NCBI RefSeq assembly: GCF_000422205.1
Contig: NZ_ATHV01000063.1
Location: 1-64,000, forward strand
Reading direction: 5' to 3'
Source: Desulfovibrio sp. X2
GTDB lineage: Bacteria; Desulfobacterota; Desulfovibrionia; Desulfovibrionales; Desulfovibrionaceae
DNA length: 64,000 nucleotides
In this document: piece by piece, positions 40,522-49,126 of the stretch
Position numbering within the stretch: the first letter of the stretch is position 1
How the letters are laid out: every line of letters begins with the position of its first letter
Notes under the pieces: model-generated
The model's database searches: none
Told to the model about the DNA's origin: nothing
The model's input: only the letters and a program-made list of their open reading frames with translations
Made by a program: the position numbers and the translations under genes

Positions 40522-41919
40522 GTGCTGCACCTCCCCCGACTCGTCGTCTCCGGACTCTCCGGCGGCTCCGGCAAGACCATCGTCTCGCTCGGCCTCTCCC
40601 GGCTGCTCGCGCGCTCCGGCCTCCCGGTCTCGCCCTTCAAGAAGGGCCCGGACTACATAGACGCCGCCTGGCTCGCCCTGGCCGCGGGCACCCCCTGCGC
40701 CAACCTCGACACCTTCCTCATGGACGAGGAGACCGTGCGCGGCCTCTTCGCCCACCGCGCGACGCCGGACGGCGTCTCGGTCATCGAGGGCAACCGGGGG
40801 CTCTTCGACGGCGGCGACGCGCGCGGCACCTTCTCCACGGCCGAGCTGGCCAAGCTCCTGCGCGCCCCCGTGGTCCTGGTGCTGGACGCCACCAAGATGA
40901 CCCGCACCGCGGCCGCCCTGCTGCACGGCTGCGCCACCTTCGATCCAAAGCTCCGTCCCGCGGGCGTGATCTGCAACCAGACGGCGGGCGAGCGCCACCG
41001 CGCCGTGCTGCGCGAGGCCATCGAGGCGAACACCGACGTGCCGGTGCTCGGCATGCTGCCCAAGCTTTCGAGAAATCCCATCCCCGAGCGCCACATGGGG
41101 CTGTGGTCCGACCAGGAGATGGACGGGGCCGCGGTCCTGGACCCGCTGGCCGACATCATCGCCGAGCACTGCGACGTTTCCGCCCTCACGCGCCTCGCGC
41201 GCTCCGCGGGCGGGCTGGCCGAGCCCACGCGGCCGCTCTTCCCCGAGGCCGAGCCGGGCGAACAGGTGACCATCGGCGTGGTGCGCGACGCGGCGTTGTG
41301 GTTCTACTATCCGGAGAACATCGAGGCGCTCGAGCGGGCCGGGGCGCGCATCGAGTTCCTGAGCGTCCTGACGCCGGACTTCTGGCCCGAGCTCGACGGC
41401 CTCTACCTTGGCGGCGGCTTCCCCGAGACCCAGGCCGCGGCCATCGCGGCCCGCGCCGACGTGCGCGAGCGCGTGCGCTCCCTCTCCGCGTCAGGCCTGC
41501 CCATCTACGCCGAGTGCGGCGGCTTCATGTACCTTGCGCGCGCCCTGGAATACGAAGGACGCCGCTACCCCATGGCCGGGGCCCTGCCCGCGGAGACCCG
41601 CGTCTGCACGCGGCCCAAGGGGCTCGGCTACGTGGAGGCCGAGGTGCTCTGCGAGACGCCCTACCACCCGAGGGGCGCGCGGCTCAGGGCCCACGAGTTC
41701 CACTACTCGCACTGCCACGCGCCCATCGAGGAAGCGAGCCTCTGCCTGCGCCTCTCGCGCGGCACGGGCATGGACCAGGGCCGCGACGGGCTCTTCGTGG
41801 GCAACACCTTCGCCGCCTACAGCCACATCCACGCCCTGGGCACGCCGCACTGGGCGCCTCGCTTCGTGGCCGCCGCGCGGGCGCACAGGCGCGCCCGGAC
41901 AGGTGCAGCCGCGGGCTAG
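40522..41919 (+). CDS. dsrN: Siroheme amidase-like glutamine amidotransferase (CbiA/CobB family)
   Basis: 465 residues. The N-terminal P-loop domain has GLSGGSGKT at 11-19 and KKGPDYIDAAW; the C-terminal class I glutaminase domain has YAECGGFMYL (nucleophile Cys) and a HEFHYSH segment. The family is cobyrinate a,c-diamide synthase. Next to dsrABD it is most likely DsrN, which amidates siroheme to the siroamide form found in Desulfovibrio sulfite reductase. A cobalamin role cannot be excluded from sequence alone, but no cobalamin gene is near. It starts with GTG and no clear ribosome binding site, right behind a terminator-like hairpin. Confidence 0.82.
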   Translation: MLHLPRLVVSGLSGGSGKTIVSLGLSRLLARSGLPVSPFKKGPDYIDAAWLALAAGTPCANLDTFLMDEETVRGLFAHRATPDGVSVIEGNRGLFDGGDARGTFSTAELAKLLRAPVVLVLDATKMTRTAAALLHGCATFDPKLRPAGVICNQTAGERHRAVLREAIEANTDVPVLGMLPKLSRNPIPERHMGLWSDQEMDGAAVLDPLADIIAEHCDVSALTRLARSAGGLAEPTRPLFPEAEPGEQVTIGVVRDAALWFYYPENIEALERAGARIEFLSVLTPDFWPELDGLYLGGGFPETQAAAIAARADVRERVRSLSASGLPIYAECGGFMYLARALEYEGRRYPMAGALPAETRVCTRPKGLGYVEAEVLCETPYHPRGARLRAHEFHYSHCHAPIEEASLCLRLSRGTGMDQGRDGLFVGNTFAAYSHIHALGTPHWAPRFVAAARAHRRARTGAAAG

Positions 41920-41949
41920 CCCTTCCCGCTTTCCCGGCCTCTCCCTCGT

Positions 41950-42081
41950 GTGACGTCCGCAAAATACGCAAAGCCGTATTTTGCGGAAGATCGCTGCGCC
42001 GAAAACGTGGTTTTCGGCTTGCTCACGTGTCGCGTACTACCACTGCGTAGCGTATCGACTTTTTTCATGGACGCGACACTA
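41950..42081 (+). repeat. Dispersed multi-hairpin element, copy B
   Basis: GTGACGTCCGC, a 13-bp hairpin (41956-41968 with 41975-41987), a 9-bp hairpin GCCGAAAAC/GTTTTCGGC (41998-42018), GCTCAC, GTGTCGCGTAC, ATCGACTTTTTTC and GGACGCGACACTAG. It lacks the central GCCGCCGC block of copies A and C. It fills the gap between convergent dsrN and trxC and contains the trxC stop codon, consistent with a bidirectional transcript-end role. Confidence 0.82.
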
Positions 42082-42510
42082 GCCGAGGCGCGAGCGCGCC
42101 CAGGAGGCGATCTGCTGCGCGGGCATGGCCCCGGAGACGCGGTCGCGCTCCTTGCCGCCCACGAAGAGGATCATGGTCGGGATGGACTGCACGCCGAAGG
42201 CCTGGCCGAGGCCGCGCTCGGCCTCGGTGTTGACCTTGGCCAGGCGCACGCCGGGCCCGAGCAGGCGGCCCGCCTCGGCGAAGGCCGGGGCCATGGACCG
42301 GCAGGGGCCGCACCAGGGCGCCCAGAAATCCACCAGCACGGGCAGGCCCGAGCGCCCCACCTGGCGCTCGAAGCTCGCCTCGGTCAGCTCCAGGGGATGG
42401 TCCGCGGCCAGCGGCGCGGCGCACTTGCCGCAGGTGGCCGTGGCCAGCCGGGCGGGATCGACGCGGTTGACCGCGCCGCAGGACGGACAGGGAACGTGGA
42501 CGGGGTTCAT
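42079..42510 (-). CDS. trxC: Thioredoxin 2 (TrxC-type) with zinc ribbon
   Basis: 143 residues. An N-terminal zinc ribbon uses CPSC (8-11) and CGKC (27-30); the thioredoxin fold follows with WCGPC (Cys67, Cys70) and the cis-Pro loop SIPTMILF. It is a cytoplasmic dithiol reductant, possibly able to supply the thioredoxin-coupled arsenate reductases encoded about 6 kb away. AAGGAGCC precedes the ATG at 42510. Its stop codon is part of repeat copy B. Confidence 0.93.
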   Translation of the reverse strand: MNPVHVPCPSCGAVNRVDPARLATATCGKCAAPLAADHPLELTEASFERQVGRSGLPVLVDFWAPWCGPCRSMAPAFAEAGRLLGPGVRLAKVNTEAERGLGQAFGVQSIPTMILFVGGKERDRVSGAMPAQQIASWARSRLG

Positions 42511-42629
42511 GCGGGCTCCTTGCAATGGGGATTTTCCATGCTCCCCTTTTCGCACGGACAGGGCCGCCAGGCAAGGGTCTGCCGCGGGGACGGCCCGAAG
42601 CTCCGGCCTCGCCCTCCTGCAGTCGTCTC

Positions 42630-43187
42630 TCAGCCGCCGATCGGCCGGATGACCCGCGCCGGGTTTCCCCCGACGAGGGTATTCGCGGGAACGTCCTTGG
42701 TGACGACCGCCCCCGCCGCCACGACCGAGTTCTCGCCGACCGTCACCCCGCCGATGATCGTCGCTCCGGCCGCGATCCAGACATTTCTCCCGATGATGAT
42801 GGGCCTTGCGACCACGGCGGCGCGCCGCTGAGAAGGTTCCAGGGGATGGCCGGTCGTGATGATGCTCACGTTCGGCCCGATCATCACGTCGTCGGCGATG
42901 TCGAGCCCGCCGAGGTCGTGGAAGGTGCAGTTCTGATTCACGAAGACGTTGCGCCCGACGCTGATGTCGACCCCACAGACGGTATAGAACGGAGGGATCA
43001 GCAAGAAGCTCTCGTCCACCACCTTCCCTATCAGGTCGCTGAACAAGGACCGGATCTCGTCCGCATCGTCGAACGTCAGACGGTTGAGAACGGCTGTGAT
43101 GGCCGTGGCCCGTCTGACGTTCGCCAGCATGGCCGCCGATTCCGGCGTCTTCCTGTAGATCATCCTGGTGCCGTTCCCGTTCGGCAT
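42630..43187 (-). CDS. Maltose/galactoside-type sugar O-acetyltransferase
   Basis: 185 residues. An N-terminal helical cap is followed by left-handed beta-helix hexapeptide repeats (ISVGRNVFVNQNC, IGPNVSIITTGH, IGRNVWIAAGATI, VTVGENSVVAAGAVV) and the VVGGNPA-type end GGNPARVIRPIGG. The His of TTGH is the usual catalytic base. Start at ATG 43187 with GGGGAAA upstream; longer frame extensions run into the divergent gene. The acceptor sugar is unknown. Confidence 0.85.
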   Translation of the reverse strand: MPNGNGTRMIYRKTPESAAMLANVRRATAITAVLNRLTFDDADEIRSLFSDLIGKVVDESFLLIPPFYTVCGVDISVGRNVFVNQNCTFHDLGGLDIADDVMIGPNVSIITTGHPLEPSQRRAAVVARPIIIGRNVWIAAGATIIGGVTVGENSVVAAGAVVTKDVPANTLVGGNPARVIRPIGG

Positions 43188-43350
43188 GCGCAATTTCCCC
43201 CGGCTTTCGGTCGAGCGTGTGTTTCGGCGCAGGCGAGCGGCACCGCAAGGCGTCGAGTCTAGCCGCTGCGCGGAAGGATTGGAATCCGGCCGGAACGGCA
43301 ATCCCTCGGCCCATCGTCCGCCCCTGTTCCCCGCGCCGGGGAAGTGCGCT

Positions 43351-44121
43351 ATGAGCCACTGCATGTCCGTCCTGCGCCGCATCCTTTCCGTCCTGTGGCT
43401 GCCGCTTCTGCTGCTGTGCGCGTCCGGCCGGGGCATGGCCGCGGACACCGGCGCGGCGCCTTCCGCCGCAGCGGCGCAGGCCGCTCCGCTGCTCGGCGAG
43501 GCCGAGCGCATGCTCTCCACGGCCACGTCCACCCGCTACGGCCACCACGCAAAGATCGACGAGGCCAGGGGCCGCTACGTGCTCGACTGCTCCTCGTTCA
43601 TCGACCTGCTCCTGCGCCGCCGCATGCCCGAGGCCCTGGCCGAGATCCCCTTCGACAGCGGCCGCCACACCCGGCAGCGCGCCGGCGACTTCGAGCGCTT
43701 CTTCGCCGGACTGCCGGACGGCGGGGATACCTTCTGGCTGCCCGTGCGCCGCGTGCGTGACCTGCGCCCCGGCGACGTGGTGGCCTGGCAGCGCCTGGCG
43801 GACAGCAGGACGAAGAACAGCGGCCACGTGGTGCTCGTGCGCGCGGCCCCCCGCCCCTCCCCGAACCTCTCCGGCGAATGGCTGGTCGAGGTCATCGACT
43901 TCACCTCCGCCCCCCATGCCGCGGACACCAGGCCCGCCGGGGCGGACGGCCTGGGCGCGGGGCTGATCGGCCTGCTCGCCGCGCCGGACGGCAGCCCCAC
44001 GGGCTTTCGCTGGAAGGGAGGCCAGGGCCGCGAGCGCCTGACCGCCGTGGCCATGGCCCGCCCCACGGGCCGCTTTGCCGTCCGCGCAGGCCGCCCGGCC
44101 GACTCCGCAGCCCAGCCGTAA
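43351..44121 (+). CDS. Exported NlpC/P60-like cysteine hydrolase candidate
   Basis: 256 residues with an N-terminal export signal (hydrophobic 11-24, cleavage near MAA at 29-31). YVLDCSSF places Cys80, followed by LRPGDVVAW and NSGHVVLVRA with His159, the Cys...His order and GD-x-V-W turn of NlpC/P60-type amidases. A third polar residue cannot be fixed. It probably cuts peptidoglycan peptides, or is a divergent relative that binds them. The start could also be the ATG four codons later; neither has a strong ribosome binding site. Confidence 0.6.
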   Translation: MSHCMSVLRRILSVLWLPLLLLCASGRGMAADTGAAPSAAAAQAAPLLGEAERMLSTATSTRYGHHAKIDEARGRYVLDCSSFIDLLLRRRMPEALAEIPFDSGRHTRQRAGDFERFFAGLPDGGDTFWLPVRRVRDLRPGDVVAWQRLADSRTKNSGHVVLVRAAPRPSPNLSGEWLVEVIDFTSAPHAADTRPAGADGLGAGLIGLLAAPDGSPTGFRWKGGQGRERLTAVAMARPTGRFAVRAGRPADSAAQP

Positions 44122-44154
44122 TCGACATCTTTGTCCTCGCTTCCCCTTTCCCTC

Positions 44155-44196
44155 TTGACGATCCCCTCATTCTTTCCTATTTTCCAAAACAGGAAA
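44155..44196 (+). promoter_or_regulatory. arsR1-arsP promoter with overlapping operator
   Basis: TTGACG (44155-44160), a 17-base spacer and TATTTT (44178-44183) form a near-consensus promoter. A 24-base inverted repeat, TTTCCTATTTT/AAAACAGGAAA with a 2-base centre (44173-44196, 10 of 11 pairs), covers the -10 element. AAGGAG and the arsR1 ATG follow at once. This is the layout for autorepression by ArsR, released by arsenical binding. Confidence 0.8.
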
Positions 44197-44213
44197 TTAA
44201 GGAGCACGACATC

Positions 44214-44600
44214 ATGCCCAGCGACATACTCGACAAGAACGTCCTGCGCGCCAGGGTCTTCAAGGCCCTGGGGCATCCCGTGCGCATGGCCCTGGTGGAG
44301 CTGCTGATGCAGGGGGAACGCTGCGTCTGCGAGCTGACCGAGGCCTGCGACGGCAACATGCCCGCAGTGTCCAAGCACCTCGCCGTGCTGCGCGAGGCGG
44401 GCGTGGTCACGAGCCGCCGCGAGGGCACGAACATCCACTACCGCCTGCGCATGCCCTGCGTGCGGCAGTTCATCATCTGCGTGGACACCCACCTGGGCGA
44501 GGAAGTGCGCGGCCTGGCCGAGCTTTTGGGCGCGGCCCCCGCCTGCGCCTGCCACGCGGCGGACGCGGCGACCGCGAAGAACGGAGGGGACGAGGCATGA
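44214..44600 (+). CDS. arsR: ArsR-family repressor of the arsP unit
   Basis: 128 residues. Winged helix with the metalloid-binding ERCVCELTE near residue 36 and recognition helix NMPAVSKHLAVLREAG. The C-terminus has extra cysteines (CACHA) that may add a second metal site. AAGGAG lies ten bases before the ATG. The stop overlaps arsP by four bases (ATGA), so repressor and permease are co-translated. Its own operator is at 44173-44196. Confidence 0.93.
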   Translation: MPSDILDKNVLRARVFKALGHPVRMALVELLMQGERCVCELTEACDGNMPAVSKHLAVLREAGVVTSRREGTNIHYRLRMPCVRQFIICVDTHLGEEVRGLAELLGAAPACACHAADAATAKNGGDEA

Positions 44601-45712
44601 AGCCGCTTGGGGAAGATTTCTGCGCCTGCGCCGCTCCGGGCGCACGGCCGAAGCCACAGGCCCCCGAGGCCGAGGCCGCCCCGAAGCCACGTCGCGGCCT
44701 GCCGCTCTCCTGGTGGCTGGCCGGGGCGGCCGCCGTGGCGCTCTGGTACGCGCTCTACTCGCAGCTCCTGCCCTTCTCCGAGTGGCTCACGTACGGCCTG
44801 CTCGGCCTTCCGCCGGACGGCCGCCTCGGCTCGGCCCTGCAGTTCTTCGCCTACGACACGCCCAAGGTGCTCATGCTCCTCGTGCTCATCGTCTTCTTCG
44901 TGGGCATCCTGCGCTCCTTCGTGACCGTGGAGTGGACGCGGCGCGTGCTGGCCGGACAGCGAGAGTCCGTGGGCAACGTCCTGGCCGCGCTGCTCGGCGT
45001 GGTCACGCCGTTCTGCTCCTGCTCGGCCGTGCCGCTGTTCATCGGCTTCGTCACGGCCGGGGTGCCGCTCGGCGTGACCTTCTCCTTCCTGGTCTCCGCG
45101 CCCATGGTCAACGAGATCGCCCTGGTCCTGCTCTACGGCCTGCTCGGCTGGCGCGTGGCGGCCCTCTATTTCGTCACCGGCATCGCCGTGGCCGTGGTCT
45201 CGGGCATGGTCATCGGCCGTCTGCGCATGGAGGGGCACATCGAGGACTGGGTGCACGCCATCCGCGCCGGGGCAGCCCCGGACCTGGGCCCGCTCTCCCT
45301 GCGCGACCGCGTGCGCTACGGCGCGGACGCGGTCCGGGAGATCGTCGGCCGGGTCTGGAAATACGTGATCATCGGCATCGCCGTGGGCGCGGCCATCCAC
45401 GGCTACGTGCCCCAGGGCTACCTGGCCGGGATCATGGGCCGCTCGTCCTGGTGGGCCGTGCCCTTCTCCGTGCTGCTCGGCGTGCCCATGTACTCGAACG
45501 CCGCGGGCATCATCCCCGTGGTGGAGGCGCTGCTCGGCAAGGGGGCGGCGCTCGGCACGGTGCTGGCCTTCATGATGAGCGTCATCGCCCTGTCGTTCCC
45601 GGAGATGGTCATCCTGCGCAAGGTGCTGAAGCCGCGCCTCATCGCGGTCTTCATCGGCGTGGTCGCCGGCGGCATCCTGCTCGTGGGCTGGCTGTTCAAC
45701 GCCATCATCTGA
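44597..45712 (+). CDS. arsP: ArsP-type permease (organoarsenical efflux)
   Basis: 371 residues, about eight to ten membrane helices. TPFCSCSAVPLFIGF near residue 138 is the signature of the permease family (PF03773) that includes ArsP, which exports trivalent organoarsenicals such as MAs(III). SAPMVNEIALV is a second conserved helix. The N-terminal tail has CACAA cysteines that might receive the metalloid. Coupled to arsR1 and followed by a small thioredoxin and a DGC protein. Confidence 0.88.
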   Translation: MKPLGEDFCACAAPGARPKPQAPEAEAAPKPRRGLPLSWWLAGAAAVALWYALYSQLLPFSEWLTYGLLGLPPDGRLGSALQFFAYDTPKVLMLLVLIVFFVGILRSFVTVEWTRRVLAGQRESVGNVLAALLGVVTPFCSCSAVPLFIGFVTAGVPLGVTFSFLVSAPMVNEIALVLLYGLLGWRVAALYFVTGIAVAVVSGMVIGRLRMEGHIEDWVHAIRAGAAPDLGPLSLRDRVRYGADAVREIVGRVWKYVIIGIAVGAAIHGYVPQGYLAGIMGRSSWWAVPFSVLLGVPMYSNAAGIIPVVEALLGKGAALGTVLAFMMSVIALSFPEMVILRKVLKPRLIAVFIGVVAGGILLVGWLFNAII

Positions 45713-45775
45713 ACCGGAGGGGATCCGCCGTGCGGGTCCCCCGACATATCAACCGCAACCACACGGAGGCTGCAC

Positions 45776-46024
45776 ATGAAGGTGGTACAGGTACTGGGTC
45801 CCGGCTGCGCCAAGTGCAAGGAGGCCGCGCGCGTGGCCGAGGCGGCCGCGGACGAGGCCGCCGCCAAGTTCGGGGTCGAGGCGCGCGTGGAGAAGGTCAC
45901 GGACATGCAGAAGATCATGGAGCTCGGCGTCTTCTCCACCCCGGCCGTGGCCGTGGACGGCCAGGTCAAGGCCGTGGGCCGGGTGCCTTCGCAAAAGGAC
46001 ATCGTGGGCTGGCTCGAGGACTGA
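45776..46024 (+). CDS. Small thioredoxin-fold protein (redox-active disulfide protein 2 type)
   Basis: 82 residues. GCAKCKE near residue 10 is a CxxC active site on a minimal thioredoxin fold, and FSTPAVAVDG holds the cis-Pro. This family often accompanies ArsP-type permease genes and may reduce or carry the metalloid. Preceded 63 bases earlier by arsP, within the same unit. Confidence 0.9.
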   Translation: MKVVQVLGPGCAKCKEAARVAEAAADEAAAKFGVEARVEKVTDMQKIMELGVFSTPAVAVDGQVKAVGRVPSQKDIVGWLED

Positions 46025-46052
46025 GAACCGAAAGGAAAGAGGAGAGACCGAC

Positions 46053-46493
46053 ATGGCCGACTGCTGCGCCAACGCATCCGCATCCATGACCCCCATGATC
46101 CTGGCCTGCGCCGGAGGCTCCAACGTGGGCCAGATGAGCAACCGGCTGGCCGTGGAGCTGACGAAAAGCGACTACGGCAAGCTGTTCTGCCTGGCCGGAA
46201 TCGGCGCGGGGCTCCCGGGCTTCGTGCAGTCCGCCCGGGACACGGCCGCGCCCGGAGGACCGGGGATCATCGCCATAGACGGCTGCCCCGTGGCCTGCGT
46301 GAAGAAGGTGCTGGAGAACGCGGGCATCGTGCCCGCGCACTACGTGACCCTCACCGAGCTCGGCATGACCAAGGACAAGTGCCTCGACCTCGACGAGGAC
46401 GAGGTCAACCGGCTCCTCACGACGCTCAAGACGCGCCTGGCCCTGGAGCGCAAGGCCGCGCGCGACGTGGGCTGCGGCTGCGGCTGCCGCTAG
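46053..46493 (+). CDS. DGC-domain putative zinc-binding protein
   Basis: 146 residues. IIAIDGCPVACVKK contains the DGCxxxC motif that names the family, with further cysteines at the start (DCCANA) and end (GCGCGCR), suggesting metal or metalloid binding. It is 28 bases after the small thioredoxin, with AAAGAGGAGAG upstream. Members occur in arsenic and sulfur gene clusters, but the role is not established. Confidence 0.85.
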   Translation: MADCCANASASMTPMILACAGGSNVGQMSNRLAVELTKSDYGKLFCLAGIGAGLPGFVQSARDTAAPGGPGIIAIDGCPVACVKKVLENAGIVPAHYVTLTELGMTKDKCLDLDEDEVNRLLTTLKTRLALERKAARDVGCGCGCR

Positions 46494-46592
46494 GAGCGGC
46501 GACAGGCACCGGCCGCCGGTTTTTTTCGGGCGGAACATCCCGTCCTGCAGCGTTTTCCAGCCGAGCCGCGGAAAATGTCATAGAATGGTAAC

Positions 46593-46620
46593 CAATATAT
46601 CCGGATATTCGGATATATTG
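46593..46620 (+). promoter_or_regulatory. Operator of arsR2, perfect 11-bp inverted repeat
   Basis: CAATATATCCG and CGGATATATTG are perfect complements separated by GATATT, lying 6-33 bases before the arsR2 ATG. The half-site AT-rich core with CCG..CGG ends differs from the arsR1 operator, so the two repressors probably do not cross-regulate. TAGAAT just upstream (46581-46586) may be the -10. Confidence 0.82.
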
Positions 46621-46626
46621 ATTGCC

Positions 46627-46974
46627 ATGGAAAAAGCGGTCCAGCGACTCAAGGCTCTCGGCGAACCGACCCGCCTGCGCATGCTCGCGCTGCTCCGGCA
46701 CGGCGAGCGGTGCGTCTGCGATCTCATGGCCGTGCTCGACATGCCCCAGTCCAGCGTGTCGCGCCACCTCTCCGTGCTGCGCAGCGCCGGCTGGGTAGCG
46801 GCGCGCAAGGGCGGCACCTGGACCTACTACAGTCTGCATCCCGAGGGCGAAGGGGCATGGGGGCCGTTTCTCGACTCCCTGCTCGACTGTCTGGCCTCCG
46901 AAGCCCAGGCCACGGAAGACCAGCGCGTCCTGGCCGAGTTCCTGAAAACCAAGGATCCGAATGCATGCGCCTGA
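46627..46974 (+). CDS. arsR: ArsR-family arsenite-responsive repressor
   Basis: 115 residues. Winged helix with canonical [12 protein letters not shown] (metalloid cysteines) and recognition helix [16 protein letters not shown], closer to classical ArsR than arsR1. The start is taken at MEKAVQRLK because the frame upstream of it is the operator palindrome. First gene of the arsR2-acr3-arsC-arsC unit. Confidence 0.93.
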   Translation: MEKAVQRLKALGEPTRLRMLALLRHGERCVCDLMAVLDMPQSSVSRHLSVLRSAGWVAARKGGTWTYYSLHPEGEGAWGPFLDSLLDCLASEAQATEDQRVLAEFLKTKDPNACA

Positions 46975-47026
46975 CCGGGCGCCTGCGCGACGAAACACGC
47001 GGGCCGCGGCCCGGCAGGAGAACGCG

Positions 47027-48130
47027 ATGAACACGCCGCACGCCAAGCATCTGTCCTTCCTGGACCGCTTCCTGACGCTCTGGATCTTCCTGGCCATGGC
47101 CCTGGGCGTGGCGCTCGGCTGGTTCTACCCCGGCATCAAGGAGGTCATCGCCTCCGGAAGCGTGGGCACCACCAACCTGCCCATCGCCCTGGGGCTCATC
47201 CTGATGATGTATCCGCCCCTGGCCAAGGTCCGCTACGAGGAGCTGCACAGGGTCTTCTCCAACGGCCGCGTGCTCGCCCTGTCCCTGGTCCAGAACTGGA
47301 TCATCGGCCCGGCGCTCATGTTCGGCCTGGCCGTTGCCTTCCTCTCCGGGCAGCACGAGTACATGGTCGGCCTGATCCTCATCGGCCTGGCCCGCTGCAT
47401 CGCCATGGTCATCGTCTGGAACGACCTGGCCGAGGGCGACTGCGAATACTGCGCCGGGCTCGTGGCCTTCAATTCGCTCTTCCAGGTGCTCTTCTTCTCG
47501 GTCTACGCCTGGTTCTTCATCACCGTGCTGCCCGGCCTCTTCGGCCTCTCGGGCGCGGTGGTCCACGTCTCCATGGGCCAGATCGCGGAGTCGGTCTTCG
47601 TCTACCTGGGCATCCCCTTCCTCGGCGGCATGCTCTCGCGCTTCGTGGGGCTCAGGCTCAAGGGGCGGGAGTGGTACGAGACGGTCTTCGTGCCCGCCGT
47701 AAGCCCGCTCACGCTCGTCTTCCTGCTCTTCACCATCGTGGTCATGTTCTCCTTCAAGGGCGAGGTCATCGTCCTCCTGCCGCTCGACGTGCTGCGCATC
47801 GCGCTGCCCCTGTGCGTCTACTTCCTGGCCATGTTCCTGGTCTCCTTCTGGCTCTCGCGCAAGGCGGGCGCCACCTACGAGCAGTCGGCCACCCTCTCCT
47901 TCACCGCGGCCTCCAACAACTTCGAGCTGGCCATCGCCGTGGCCATCGCTGTCTTCGGCATCGACTCGGGCGAGGCCTTCGCCGCGGTCATCGGCCCCCT
48001 GGTCGAGGTCCCGGTGCTCATCGCCCTCGTCAACGTGGCCTTGCACTTCAGGCGGAAGTACTTCCCCCATGCGGTCGAGACGCCGGGCGGCGTCTGCCAC
48101 CTGGCCTGCGCGCCGGACGGCAGGCCCTAG
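47027..48130 (+). CDS. acr3: ACR3-type arsenite efflux permease
   Basis: 367 residues with ten membrane helices of the BART superfamily. [18 protein letters not shown] carries the Cys essential for As(III) transport, and [12 protein letters not shown] is a second conserved helix. GGCAGGAGAAC precedes the ATG at 47027, 52 bases after arsR2. It exports arsenite made by the two reductases downstream. Confidence 0.95.
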   Translation: MNTPHAKHLSFLDRFLTLWIFLAMALGVALGWFYPGIKEVIASGSVGTTNLPIALGLILMMYPPLAKVRYEELHRVFSNGRVLALSLVQNWIIGPALMFGLAVAFLSGQHEYMVGLILIGLARCIAMVIVWNDLAEGDCEYCAGLVAFNSLFQVLFFSVYAWFFITVLPGLFGLSGAVVHVSMGQIAESVFVYLGIPFLGGMLSRFVGLRLKGREWYETVFVPAVSPLTLVFLLFTIVVMFSFKGEVIVLLPLDVLRIALPLCVYFLAMFLVSFWLSRKAGATYEQSATLSFTAASNNFELAIAVAIAVFGIDSGEAFAAVIGPLVEVPVLIALVNVALHFRRKYFPHAVETPGGVCHLACAPDGRP

Positions 48131-48165
48131 GCCGCCGGACAGCACCCGAACGGGAGGACAAGGCC

Positions 48166-48639
48166 ATGAAGCGCGTCCTGTTCATCTGCAGCCACAACAG
48201 CGCCCGCAGCCAGATGGCCGAGGCCTTCCTGAACGCGATCGGCGCGCCCGACTACACGGCGGAGAGCGCGGGGCTCGAGCCCACGTCCGTCAATCCGTAC
48301 GTCGTGCAGGCCATGCGCGAGGAGGGGCTGGACCTGGGCACGGCCCGGGCCAAGAGCGTCTTCGACCTCTTCAGGCAGGGCCGCCTCTACGACTACGTGG
48401 TCACGGTCTGCGCCGAGGCCGAGGAGAAATGCCCGGTCTTCCCGGGGGTGACGCACCGCCTGCACCTGCCCTTCGCGGACCCCGCGACCTTCACGGGCAG
48501 CCCCGAGGAGATCCTGGCCCAGATCCGCACGGTGCGCGACGAGATCAGGGCCGAGGTGACCAGGTTCGTCGCCTGGTGCGCCAAGGGCTGCCAGGGCAGC
48601 ATGGGACGCCTGCAGGGCGTCCCGGAACCCGGGGCCTGA
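48166..48639 (+). CDS. arsC: Arsenate reductase, thioredoxin-coupled LMW-phosphatase type (first copy)
   Basis: 157 residues. The P-loop CSHNSARS starts at Cys8, and Cys82 and Cys89 in VTVCAEAEEKC form the resolving pair, at the same numbers as in the classical thioredoxin-coupled ArsC. An extra C-terminal tail adds CAKGC. It reduces arsenate to arsenite for Acr3. CGGGAGGAC precedes the ATG, 35 bases after acr3. Confidence 0.9.
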   Translation: MKRVLFICSHNSARSQMAEAFLNAIGAPDYTAESAGLEPTSVNPYVVQAMREEGLDLGTARAKSVFDLFRQGRLYDYVVTVCAEAEEKCPVFPGVTHRLHLPFADPATFTGSPEEILAQIRTVRDEIRAEVTRFVAWCAKGCQGSMGRLQGVPEPGA

Positions 48640-48676
48640 GCGGCGCCGGGGCAGCGAGAACCCCAACGGAGCACGC

Positions 48677-49120
48677 ATGAGCAAGCTGCGCATTCTTTTT
48701 CTGTGCACGGGCAATTCCTGCCGCAGCCAGATGGCCGAGGGCTTCGCCGACGCCCTTCGCGGCGACGCCATCGAGGCCTCGTCGGCCGGGGTGGTGAAGC
48801 ACGGCCTGAACCCCCTGGCGGTCAAGGCCATGGCCGAGGCGGGGGTGGACATCTCGGGCCACGTCTCGAAGACCGTGGACGAGCTGCCGGACCTCGACTT
48901 CGACTGGGTGGTGACGCTGTGCGGCCACGCGGCCGAGACCTGCCCCTACTTCCCGGCTGGTCCGGACGGCAGGCCGCGCCGCGTGCACCGCGGCTTCGAC
49001 GATCCGCCGAGCCTGGCCAGGGACGCGAAGAGCGAGGAGGAGGCCATGGCCCACTACCGCCGCGTGCGCGACGAGATCAGGGCCATGGTCGAGCGGATTC
49101 CCGAAAGTCTCGAGGACTAG
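48677..49120 (+). CDS. arsC: Arsenate reductase, thioredoxin-coupled LMW-phosphatase type (second copy)
   Basis: 147 residues. P-loop CTGNSCRSQ with Cys10 and Cys15, and the resolving Cys82/Cys89 in TLCGHAAETC, the exact layout of the plasmid pI258 enzyme. It differs throughout from the copy just upstream, so the two are old paralogues rather than a recent duplication and may differ in partner or affinity. It ends the ars unit, six bases from the end of the convergent exporter gene. Confidence 0.93.
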   Translation: MSKLRILFLCTGNSCRSQMAEGFADALRGDAIEASSAGVVKHGLNPLAVKAMAEAGVDISGHVSKTVDELPDLDFDWVVTLCGHAAETCPYFPAGPDGRPRRVHRGFDDPPSLARDAKSEEEAMAHYRRVRDEIRAMVERIPESLED

Positions 49121-49126
49121 GGCCGT

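Noticed and set aside
40522-41919. Cobalamin-synthesis cbiA as the main call
   Set aside because: No other cobalamin genes are nearby and the position after dsrABD favours siroheme amidation, although the fold alone cannot separate them.
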